A stretch of DNA of 64,000 nucleotides from contig JAXGGA010004697.1 of assembly GCA_038373865.1 (NCBI GenBank), positions 21,439-85,438 on the forward strand, given 5' to 3'. The position numbers were made by a program, and so were the translations under genes. The notes beneath the pieces are model-generated. The model searched no databases. It saw nothing but the letters and a program-made list of their open reading frames with translations, and was not told where the DNA came from. Numbering within the stretch: the first letter of the stretch is position 1; every line of letters starts with the position of its first letter. This stretch comes from Uloborus plumipes. Its lineage: Eukaryota > Arthropoda > Arachnida > Araneae > Uloboridae. This document shows positions 48,101-60,100 of this stretch, piece after piece.

Positions 48101-51100
48101 GTACTTATTAAAAAAAATATCACATTGAATGCGATTGCTTATTTTATTTCTAAAAGGCTTGTAACAGAGTGGACAGTTTGAAACATAAAAAAAATCTAGG
48201 AACAAAGATAAATAGGTGTTTTTCCAAGATTTTTTTGTTTACATACATAAAAATCAGCAGAAAGGGTGTCAGAAGCATTTTTTGTGCTGTGCATTGCAAA
48301 TGATTTTGTTGTTGCATTTCAGCTTAATCTTAAATTGCATTTTAAGTCCTAGCAATTTGAAGCTGGGGCAGATCATTTTTTCCTTCTTTTGCCAAAGAAT
48401 TTTTTTTTTTTTTTTTGGGGGGGGGGGGGTCCTTTATAAATGGCTTATGCCTAAATAAGTAATACTTGGTTACACACAATTAGATGGAGAACAAATAAAA
48501 AAATATAATTAATTGGTGGTAAACATTAAAATTAATTCCCAAAATTCTGAAGTATCGGGACTGATTTGTACCATTTTCGCTGAAATGACCGATATATTAT
48601 CATTATTATTTAAAATTATTCTAAACATGTTCACTTTAAAAAATAAATTAATAAACTTATATCTAAATAATTAACTTAAAGTTTTACTTAAATTCTAAAA
48701 GACAAAATACACTTTCTAATGATGCAAATTAACATCTTAAATACAGTCAAGTCTCAATAGCTCATAGTCCCAAGGGACCGGCTAAAAACTTAGAGTTATT
48801 GATAGTTCGAGTTACAAGCAGTTCCTACCGTCTTTTCAAGAATTTGGGACCAAATGAAAACTTTGAAATGAAGGTATATTTGAGTTTATAAAGCTTTGAG
48901 TTATCGAAACTCGATTGAATGTTATTGAGGGTCATGCTCAACATGTTCTCGAGGAGTTACGGAGTGGCGTGACAGACGTGAAAAGATTCTAATAGCAGAG
49001 AAATATCTTTTCTGAAAGGAAGGTATTACAAAAAGAAAGAACGAAACAAAGTGCAAAATTCAAAATTTCTTTACACACATTTAAACTCTTTCAAAAAAAA
49101 AAAAAAAAAGCATGGTTTTAAGTTGCGACGATTCATGGGGACAGATGTTTTCATTATCTAAAAGAAAACTTTCGTCAATGTTAGATAGGTTATTTAGTGT
49201 ATGTTATTTTCAATTATAATAAAACAATAATAGTGGCAAAGTAAAAAATATCTAATTACAACATCATTGGGTGTTAATAGATCGCAATTTTTGTTAGAAG
49301 CACAAAAACTAAAAATAAAAGAATTCAATAAATAAAATAATTTGAGAATTTATATTAAAAACTACTGCGATTAATTTTTATGAACTAACGATATGATCGT
49401 AAGTTTTTTTCAAACTTTTGTCGCACATTAATCCTTGAAGGTTTGTAGCCTTTTCTTTCTAAATATTTTAACTAAAATATTTTTGAAAAGCTGAAGATAA
49501 TCATATTTTATCTGGCAATTGTGAAAAATCAAATATGCAGAACGCTTCCATGTCCAGTACACAGTCGGAGGAATCACACAATTTTTGTTTTAGAAGCAAA
49601 AATTGGTAAAAAGGAAAGATGAAAAGTAATTACATCATCTAAAAGGTTTATCAAACAATGAAATTTTTAACTAAGATTTTTATAAAAAAGAAAATATTTA
49701 ATTAGGTCCTCACATCATACCGGATAACCCGCACATCAATTCCGGATATTCCCCATATCAATGCCGGATACTTAGCCGGATATCCTGCAAAAATCTTCTG
49801 GATATCCGTATCCGGGGCGGTCAGCTGGATCGGATATCCGGAAGTACCGGATACTTAAAATATCAGCCGGATACCGGATAGTTACCGGACATCCGGTCCA
49901 TCCCTAGTTTTGAGTAAACTTATTTAAACTAAAAATTAGTAATTACGTAAGACATAAAAAAATATATTTGCGAAATAATGAGTCAAAAAATACCTTGAAA
50001 AGAATGAGCAAAGCAAGTTTTACCCTTTTCGTGTTATTCCATGCAAAGAAATTAACAAGAGAAATTCAAAAACATTTGAAAATTTTTTCTTAAATTGGTT
50101 GTCAGTTTTTTTCCCTCACAAAAAAAGAATTTGACACTAAAATTCAGCCTCACAAAAATTTTGTGTGGAATCAAAGATCTGCATGTACAGACGGATCTTT
50201 AAGGTTTTAATCACATTGTATTCCAAAACACAAATTGTGTTTGTGCTTTTAAAAATACAGAATGCATTTTTCTTTCACTTTTTTAAAATTCAGCATCAAA
50301 ATTTTACTGAAGAGAACAGCATCCCAAATTAATGAAACAACTAACCTTGGAAAGCATTTTCTCGCAGAAACTGCCTTGGTTCAATAGGTGAACAGACAAG
50401 TTCATCAATAGTTTGACTTGTAATCGAGTTACTTTCCTTCAATGATCGACACAACTGCTCAAATATATGACTTGTTTCTTTGTCATTGATTTTATCAACT
50501 GATTTCTGAAGAGCATCCAGCTGTGGAAAAATAGAAAAATTATCGAATGCAGCATTTTAGTCCAATTCAAAATCTTCACTTGTATCATTTGATTTTAAAG
50601 CTACTATATGATGAGTTCATATACAATACATTAATGAAATTCTTACAACAAATACTTCTTTCAAAGATTCTTGCATACACTGTTAGAGGATAAATCATGA
50701 AAAGAAAAAAAAAATACTAGACATGTGACACATCAGAATAAAAAGTATTGAAATAGCATGGTTGGATGAATAAAAACAACAGCGTATTATACGAAACAAG
50801 TTTAGGTTTTTTCTATGCTTCTGAGTATTTCAATTGGATGCTTGAAATTCACAGGCAGCTGCTGAATATGAATGCTTTAAGCAGTAACAGGGATGACAAT
50901 GGATAAGAGGGGGAGGGGAGCATCTGCTCTTAGTGAATTTCTGAGTTCATGGTTTGCGGAAGCCGGCTGGTAAGGTAAATTCGTTTATCTACCAGTTTGT
51001 TGGCAATCTAAGCTACAATAAGAGGATATTTGCCTCTAGCTCGGTCATTGGCTATTCCTGACTGAGGTGTCCAGAAAAAGGACGAAACTGCAGCCTCAGG

Positions 51101-54100
51101 ATGACGATACTGAGCTGTGGGTGTATTTGTTTCAGTGCTGCCTTAGTCCTTACTTATGGGCGGTAATTCATTGCCAGGGGTCTGTCCAGAGGAAATTCGG
51201 GTCCGTTAATGGACCCTTCACAAAAATACGATCCAGTAAAACGGACTCTTCACAAAAATACGATCCAGTAAAACGGACCCTTCATAAAAATACGAATAAG
51301 CAAAACTGACCCTTCACAAAAATACGATCAAGTAAAACGGAACCTTCACAAAAATACGATCAAGCAAAACCAACGTTTCACAAAATGCTGAACCAACAAA
51401 ACAGACATTTTACATATTATTCATTCAAAAAGCAAATTTGAAATCAAAATACCGCATTGCATAGTTCTTTGTAAAAGCCCATAACTTTTGGGCCTTTCTG
51501 AAGTTAAAGAAGGGAATCGCTTATCCACCAATTTTGCAGGGAAAAAAAAGTTAGCACTTCCTGCCTGTGATAAATTTTTAATAGAAAAAACGTAAAACGT
51601 CCCACTCTTTGTTGGTTTCTTTTAAAGAAATTAACTTAAAAAAGGTAGTTGTTTTGCTTCAATAGTTCTGCTTGTTTGTTTTATCATATGCAAATCAAAA
51701 TGGCTTGCTGCAATGTTGCTGTTATAGATTTCTCTAGAAATGCAGAGTAAGGATTTTTCTCCCTACTCTCGACTTAAACAAAAAGGAAATAATAATAATA
51801 ATGGCAATTATGCCCGAAATGAACTTAGAACTGCAAACAGATAGCTAGGGCTGGAGTAAAAATGGGATTGCTTCTGGTAGTGATCAGCTATTTAAAATTA
51901 TCGCCATCTGAAATCTTTGGTGTGAAGTTTTAACCTTATTTTGGCAGAAATTTATCTAGATTTTTTTTTTTTTAAGCTTGCAAGGGTGGTGTTTTGGTTA
52001 TATTCAGGAATTAATGCATTTTTTCGTCTGTTAATATTGGAAGTTGTCCGGTATTGTCTGTTTTGCTATGTTTCCCTACCGTATTTTTTCCTCTGAATTT
52101 TTGGCGAATCGGTGATTATTAATGACATTCATCATATAAAACTGATGAAATGTAATTCTAAAATTATTTGACTTTAATAAATTATTTATTTACCGTTTTT
52201 ATACTTCTGATGCTTTCATTTTGAAAAATGTGATGTCTGCATCCAATATAAAAATCGAATTTTAGTTATTTTTCAAGCTAATTACTCTTCATTAGGAGGC
52301 AAATAAATGAATATTCGCTGTATCTTCTGTTCAGATCATTATTTGAAATTTTTCAAAGCAAAATTAACTTCTTTTAGGAGTCAAAATGTTAAATGCTGAA
52401 TAGACCGTTTCATTTTATTTATGTAATAATTGTATTAACAGTCATTAATAATATGTTTATCTTAGACCTTTAAAATGCAATTGTAAAAAAATTTTACCAA
52501 AATAAATTCGTTTATTCTGTTTTTATGCTTTTGATGACATCACTTTGAAAACTGCAATCTCTTTGCATCCGCTACAGGAATCGAATGTTTCGCCTTTTTG
52601 ATGTTTAATACGCTTTTTTGAGAGGAAAGTAAATGAAATTTATTTTTATTTTCTGCTAAATTTATTTATTTATTTATTTTATTATTTTTTTTGCAATCTT
52701 TTTCTGGGTTTTTTTTTTTTTTTTTTCAAAATTGTTTGATTTTCACAAAAAACGGACGCTGTGAAAAATCCTGGACAGACCCCTGATTGCATATAGTTCT
52801 GCTGTTTTAACTACAGAAAACAAAACATTTTATACCTGCAAATTTCTGTATAAGTTTTTTAAAAATTTTCAACGAAAGAAAGGCATTGATATTAATATTG
52901 TTATTGCATTACACATAGCATTAGTGTATAATAGCATCTCAGGATGTAGGCCCATTGGCTAAGCTCATCAAGGTAACGAGCAAATACACCAAATTCTTCA
53001 GTTTGGTTTTCCCTTTGCAAGAAATATGTCAATTTGGATCTATGTATTCTCCTTTTCGCTGAATTCAGATCCAAATTTCCATAAATATAAAATTTAAAAC
53101 ATTACAGGAGTCTAAACAACAGTTGTTGCAATAAAATCAGAGAAGAAAACATTTGTTTTAACATGATGAATCAGTGTCATCATATAGTATGCCTCAAAGT
53201 TTTTTGTTTTGGAAAGGGGAGGGGGATACCACAATCTCTGTGATACTTTATCAAATTTCATAAGTAAGGCATCATTTCAAAAATTATTTTCCTCATTTCC
53301 GACAAAATATAAAGAAAAAATTCACACTTTTACTTTAAAAAATAAATAAATATGCTTAAAAAACGGGTTTTTAAATTTCCAGTGCTAATGCTTCAGGTCA
53401 GCTAGTGTATCTTATATTTAATTTATCAAATATAGACAAAAATAGAGGCAGTATCGCGGGGAGGGGGTGGTTACATACGCGCCTAGGCCAAATTTTACAT
53501 AAAATACTTCATAATTTATAATTGTCTTTAATTTAAACTTCCGTAACACGGAAAAGATGAGTTGTTTGAAAATTGTACAATACTCCTGTTTATTCAATAT
53601 TCATGTTTATACAAAACATTACGTTTCTTTGGAGGGAAGGTTGACACCACAAATGACAACTAGATGACATTCATGTTAGAAATGCTGAAACTTATATTAT
53701 AAATTTCTTTGGATAGCATTATTGCCAATAAAACCTAAATTTATTGTTTCACATTTTACTTTTTTTACTCCCTAATTTTTCAGATTTTTTTTTTTATTTC
53801 TGCCATTAAAAGTTTGCTAAATTTAGTCAAAGTACCAAAGAATCACATCCCTGGTTTTTATAAATGGAATCCTACATTAGTATCAATAAAAGAATAAATT
53901 ATGTGTATCTTGCTAGCACATACATATACCAATAAACTAGTAATGCAGTTGTTATGCTTTATCGCATAAAATACAAATAGCTGTTTTATTATGTAACTAC
54001 TAATAGCTGTATTGGCAATTGCTCATAAAATGTGTGAAACCTGAATAAAACACAATAAAATCCTAAAACAGAAACAAAATAATCATCAAATAAGAAAGGA

Positions 54101-57100
54101 GTCCTTCCCACTGTTGTCCACTGAAGGAGCTTGAAAGCCAAAGTTACAAAAAATGCTTGAAGTTTATTTTATAGTCAAAGATTCACAAAACCAATTAGCA
54201 AAACATAATGCCCCAGTGAAGTGAAGTAAAATTTTAAATAAATTTATTTTCCACCGAAGAAAAATACCGTGAATGAAATCATTAAATTAAAAAAAATCAA
54301 TGTTTTCTAAAACAGTGTAAAAAGGGAGCACAAATCTTACTGAGGTCTGGCAAATTTCACCACGAATGCGAGTCTGAAGAGGTGCATCTTGATCAGTAAC
54401 TCTGCGAAGAATATCAAAAGCATCTTGAACTCGATCAAGACCAGCAAAACACATTAGCTGGGAAGAAAGCACAAGAGTTAGTTAAGATTAGTTTCGAATT
54501 TTCAAACAATAACATTTTAGAACTTAACATATCATTCTGTTGAATATTTGATTTGCTGAGATATACATATTTTAATATTAAAGATAGAATTGTGACAGGT
54601 TGTTTTAAATGATGTAGAGAAATTTTCTTCTTTTTCCCAAAGACATTCAAATTCTCTAATCCTTTTTAACATTACAACAATAATTTTATTACTGGACACA
54701 AAAGTTACATTAGAGAAGATAAAAACTTAAAAAAAAAAAAAAGAAATATTTAATCTTACTTTCAAATTGTTGCCAGTTATGTTATTGAATCGATCAATAC
54801 TAGATAGAATTTCAAGAGCTACGTCAGGTCTATTCTGCAATAAAAAGAAAAGGTATTAATTTATAGGAAAATAATAACAAAATATAATTTTAACCAAAAT
54901 TATACATTATCAACCTAATAATGACGATAATTTTGCCTGCTTATTATAACAAGCTACTCTAAATGATTCAGTAAAAATTCTTCTTCTCCCGCAAATACAT
55001 TCAAATTAAAAAAAATTCCCGAATACATTCATTGGTAGAGATATAAATCATGTTACTTTACAATGCTCAATATCTAAAAAATAGAATAGAATGTCAAAAA
55101 TCCAACCTAATTAGGATCACAGGTAGCTCGAATTTTTGAATATAACCAAAGAAAACGACATGCCATTTAATCAAATGAAGTGGTTATGCAATGTGCCTGT
55201 ATGTAACATACAATATAAATATATGCACATAAATCTACAAGATGGAATAGCATTTTTCAACAAATTTCAACTCATCTTAAACTGAACATAAAGGAAACGA
55301 ATATTATTTACAATACTGTAAGTACTAAGTGTTGAACTTTTACGCAATAACTAAACAAGAAAGAATGATTGAACCTATAAAATGATGTCCCCACCCCCCA
55401 TATAGTTAGTTTCATTTCTTTAATCATTGTTCACAAAATTGGAGTTTTGAGACAACATTTCACATGAATTTTCACCAATGAGGGTTCATATGTGTAATGA
55501 ATTTTGTTCAATTTCACATAGTAGTTTTTTTTACGTTAGAACGGCTACAAAAAACACGTCACACACATAGATATTTTTCAAAAATGGTCGAGATTGATTC
55601 AACGCGCCTTAAAACGTGCAAACACATCAAAGTTCAAAAGTTCACATGAATCTAATACTTTCTTCTATACACTAGATAGTACCTGGCGACCGAGCCCAGC
55701 TCGGTTTAAAAAAAAAAAAAGAGGTTTCTAAAATCGTGTTTTTTTTCTAAAGTTCCAAGTACTTACTTAGATTTACTTGAGAAACATTTTCACGCCCTTG
55801 GTTGCAATTACGCATTTAAAACAGCCGTAATTTATTTTAAAAAACACAACCTTATTTGGACAAGACATCCTCATCACAACCTTATTTAAACGATGCGCAC
55901 CATAAAACCACGCTGTAATAACTTTACTCTGCATCCATTCTCATCAACCCCTCCCGCACCTTTGGCGCATAATGAAATGAAATAAATAATAACTTTAATT
56001 TGATCTAAGACCCCTATATAGACCTTAAGGCCTCTGCGGCTCTAATTAATACACTTTTATTAGTTTCAAATATGGGTATGTTTGTATGTAACTCTGCCAA
56101 TTAACCCATTAATACTAGAGATGGAACGAAGCTTCGGCCAATTTGCCCAATTTGCCGAAGCTTCGGTCTGGCCGAAGCATGAGTTGTGATTCGGCCGCTT
56201 CGGCCTCAAATTTATGCAGCGAATGAAAGACAAGTAAAAAAGAATACATGATAGGGTAAGTGCTCCAGTAGTCGGCCACAATGACATAAAACTCCTCATA
56301 AATAGTAGTACATTTTTAATTCAAAATCAGATATGACGCATTCACACATTCATGTACTTATCCTCAATCATCAATCAGTGGCAGTTAAGTTTCGGGTACT
56401 TTTTCTTGAATTAGTAATGAGTCATTTCATTTTGAATGGTGTGCCCGTCATCCAAGATTGAGATTCTGCTTATTTTCCAGGTAAGATGATTCTGTGGCCG
56501 ACTACTGGAGCATTTACTAGTGTTGACAACAGCTTGGATTTTAACATATTTTTTTTTAATTTCTGAAACAAGTAGATGATTCACTATCAGAAAGGTTCAT
56601 CCTTGTAAAGTTTTACTTGTTTTTGTTACTGTATTGATAGCTGAAAGTTCTAGGTTAGCCAAGATCAACAAAAGATCTCTTAAATAGCCGACTACTGGTG
56701 AATTCACCAAAAACTGAAGCATTTTGCATTAAGAATATTAAGATAAATATATAACACAGCGTAAATAGTAGTAGATTGGGTAGTTCTATGGTATTATAAT
56801 ACATGATCATATCAGTTTTTTTTATTATAAAACATCAACTGAATTGCAGACTGAGCTTTTCATGTTCCAAGTAGAGCTTCCTACTACTAATTTGCAAAAC
56901 GAAAATAGTAATGTCGTCTTTTCTTGCACTAGCAGTACAAAGCAAAACAAAACAAGAAAACTTTTAATTAGTGAAATTAATTTAAGAATGACTCAGTAAG
57001 CTGAAAATGTTGTGTAACGCTAAGAGTATTAAAACATATGGAGAAAAGTATAAAACTCTACGCATTTATTATGCATTTAATCCCAAAACTTCAATATGTG

Positions 57101-60100
57101 CGCCAGCCGAAGCTTCGGCCATTAGTTGGCCGAAGCTTCGGTATTCGGCGCTTCGGCCAAATGCCGCTTCGTTCCATCTCTAATTAATACCTAGCGTCCC
57201 TTTTTACGGACGGTCCAAAAAGGGTCTGAATTTCCCAAAAATGAACATTTCAACCAAATAATAGTGCTCAATTAGTACCTCGGTATTGTTTCAATTCGTT
57301 ATTAACTGATTGCAGCATATATTTGTTGTAAAGTGTGTTCTGTAGCAGTTTTATTATGATCTTTATCAAAAATTACATCGTTCACAATCTCAAGAAAAAA
57401 AGCTAAGTTTTCAAAGTTATTCCCAGCTTCCCAGTTTATGTTAATTGCTGATTTTATTTCTTCTTATAAAATGTCTTTTTAAATATTATATCGTTGGCAG
57501 AAAAAAAAATTAGTAAAAAAAGTATGTACCCTCTGGGGTCTATTGTAACTTTTAAGGGAGTATACAAAATATCTTTGGGAAAAAAATATCAGGCATTAAT
57601 AGGTTAACCCTTTAAGCAGTCAATTATTTTACCAGAAATGCTTCCAAAAAAGGAATATTTTTTATTGTATATAGTTAAGTACCAAACTTAACAGAATAAG
57701 AATATAAAGAATTTAAAATTTTTTTTTTTTTTCGTTTTTAATGCTTTCACAATATTTTTTATTTTACAATTTTGGTCACAAAATCCCAAAATATTTGCTT
57801 TTTTCAAGTACATTCTGCATGCAGTAATGAATGGTTTACAAATTATGCAAAAATTTCTCTCACACTTACTGTGAATTTTGAGGTTTACAATTTTCCGAAC
57901 AGTTCGGGAAAACCAGAAAAGGAAATCTGAAAATATCGATGCCCGTACGCCGTACAGGCAAACCAGATGAGGCCAATTTCGGGTAGCACGTACACCGTAC
58001 GGGCAAACCGCTTAAAGGCTTAAATATGCTTAAATATGCTCTGAATAAAACATAAAATTCACGTTCTTTGCAAGTATAAAAGTAATATATTTAATACTAT
58101 TATAATTACTAAAGGCTAAACTATATAACATGCTGATGTATTTTAGTATTTCAGTTGTTTGTATGTAACTCAGAATAAAAGATAAAATTCACATTTTTTG
58201 CAAACATGAAAATGATATATTTGATACTTTTATTATTACTAAAGGCTAAACTATATTTACATGTTGATGCATTATAAATGCGTGTAACCTAAGAGGATAT
58301 TTAAAAGTTTTAAAACTTCTTTTTAGTTTAATTTACTCTAAAAGCGTATTTTTTAGTTTTTTTCAACTGTATTTAGGATTATTTGATCAATCTCTTTAAC
58401 ATTTCAAAAACAATAACAATTCTAACATTGACAAAACTCGTTTGCCAAATATGATAAAAACTTAAATTTAGTCGGCAACCTTGTCTAGTGGTCAGAGACG
58501 TCTGACCGTGATGCAGTGGCACCGGGTTCAAATCCTGGTTGGGGCATGGACGTACTTTCTCTCTCTCCTGTCATTGTCCTTTCTGTGTGTGAAAGTGTGA
58601 TATGAATAGATGCCTACCCTTATGGCATGTGTGTTGAGCTAAATCGGTTTTCCACCTTAATGGTGCTCGTAAAAAAACGGAAGCAGCGTACCTATCCTGC
58701 CTTAAATCGAGTAGATGTCATCTACTCGGGCTCGGATACCCGAGTGGTATTAGAAACAACAACAACTTAAATTTAAGATGATGTGATTAAATATGAAAAC
58801 CTTTGTTATAACAAAACGTGGTTGCTATGAAACAGTAACAATGAAAGTAATCATAAAGAAAATGGCAAAAGAAAAGCTTCTCAAACTTTTAATGAAAGCT
58901 GAAAAAACGGCGTTTTTGTGATAACTCGCGTTTTTACAGAAAAAATGCCGACATAGATGAAATCAAAAACAAAAACTTTATCGAAATACAAAATTTTATC
59001 AAAATCGTTAGAGCCGTTTTTGAGATCTGAAATATATTATACAAGAATTGCTCGTTTAAAGATATTAGTTATAGAAAAAATCAAAATATGAACACACATA
59101 CAGGGTATAAAAAAAATCAATGAATTTTTTTTATTTACATCGGATTTTTTTGATTTTATTTTTTTTTTAAATTAGAAACTTCAGTTGTTAATTAATTTCC
59201 ATTTATGAACGACACACCTTTAAGTTTTTAAAAATACAAAAACACCTTTTAAGTAAAGCTTCACCAAAAAACTATGATGTAAAACCAGATTCAATGCAAA
59301 TACATATGATTCTAATCACTTTTAATATCAACAAAATTATGAAACACTATACAGAAAAATTAAAGAAAATAGCGTTAGGAGCCAATCTGAAAATCTTGTC
59401 TACTAGCTAGGATAAAAATCAAATGGGGCAGGAAGCTCAACCCAATCCTCACTTCATTCATCCCCTCCCCCCTCTTTATTTTGCTTTTGTTTTATGAAGA
59501 TGGAATCCTATTCCATTTCATACACTGATAAGGACTGACCTAGAAGTCAGTGATTTAAATCAGTGATTTAAATCGCGATTTAAATCACTGATTTAAATCA
59601 ATTGATTTAAATCATTGACACCCTGCACACATACATTATCATAAGATAAAAAGTAATGTTTATCTTCTTAGAATTAAAATGTGTATACGGACAGAATATA
59701 TAAACAATACAATAAGACCTATTATTGAAAAAAATATAATGTAAGAATCACATACCTGTTTCAAGGCAAGGGCAATGACAAATGTCAGTGCTTTTCGAAT
59801 GATGGGCACTCTTGCTTCTCGAGCCTGTGTAACTAAATCTGTTGCCAATTGGTATGTTTCCGGAGTATTCTGTAAGGAAAGCAATATTTTGGCAATAGAA
59901 GAAAGCAAAAAGTAACCACAGAAAATAGCAATTTGTAATTTGCATTTTTAACAAGAGCCAGTGCTTCATACATTAAGTAATACCTCAAATTATGATTTAT
60001 TTAGTATTAAATTCTCATTATTTGTTTGGTGCTTATTTCATTCCACAAGAAGAAAAACTTGAAAAAATTCAAAATCTTGTACAATTTATGAATGTGAGAG

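Larger units (their letters stand above)
46528..49906. mobile_element. Long non-autonomous hAT-type element with CCGGATA repeats
   Basis: Ends TAGGGATGGACCGGATA and ..CCGGTCCATCCCTA, flanked by an exact 8-base duplication GTTTTGAG (46520-46527 and 49907-49914). Both subterminal zones are crowded with CCGGATA / TATCCGG motifs (46538-46605 and 49718-49895). The 3.4-kb AT-rich interior has no recognisable transposase; it carries other insertions (47643-48590, 48744-48917) and microsatellites (AAT)n near 47258 and poly-T near 47040. It makes up most of the last PTCD2 intron. Confidence 0.88.

Noticed and set aside
48760..48917. Remnant of a host promoter or CRISPR-like array because of recurring GAGTTATYGA motifs
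   Set aside because: The motifs are the imperfect inverted ends and internal echo of a small pogo-like MITE. There is no regular spacer arrangement.
51067..51309. 80-codon open frame with internal repeats as a repeat protein
   Set aside because: The repeat period is 32 bases, so successive units are read in different frames. It spans the border of a transposon.
56116..56220. CpG-rich promoter
   Set aside because: The raised GC comes from CGAAGCTTCG transposon end repeats with an exact target duplication, deep inside a PTCD2 intron.
58471..58553. Possible functional tRNA gene
   Set aside because: A- and B-box-like motifs are present, but the stretch does not give a complete cloverleaf with matched acceptor and anticodon stems. 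It continues into a SINE body with an AAC tail and a 12-base duplication.
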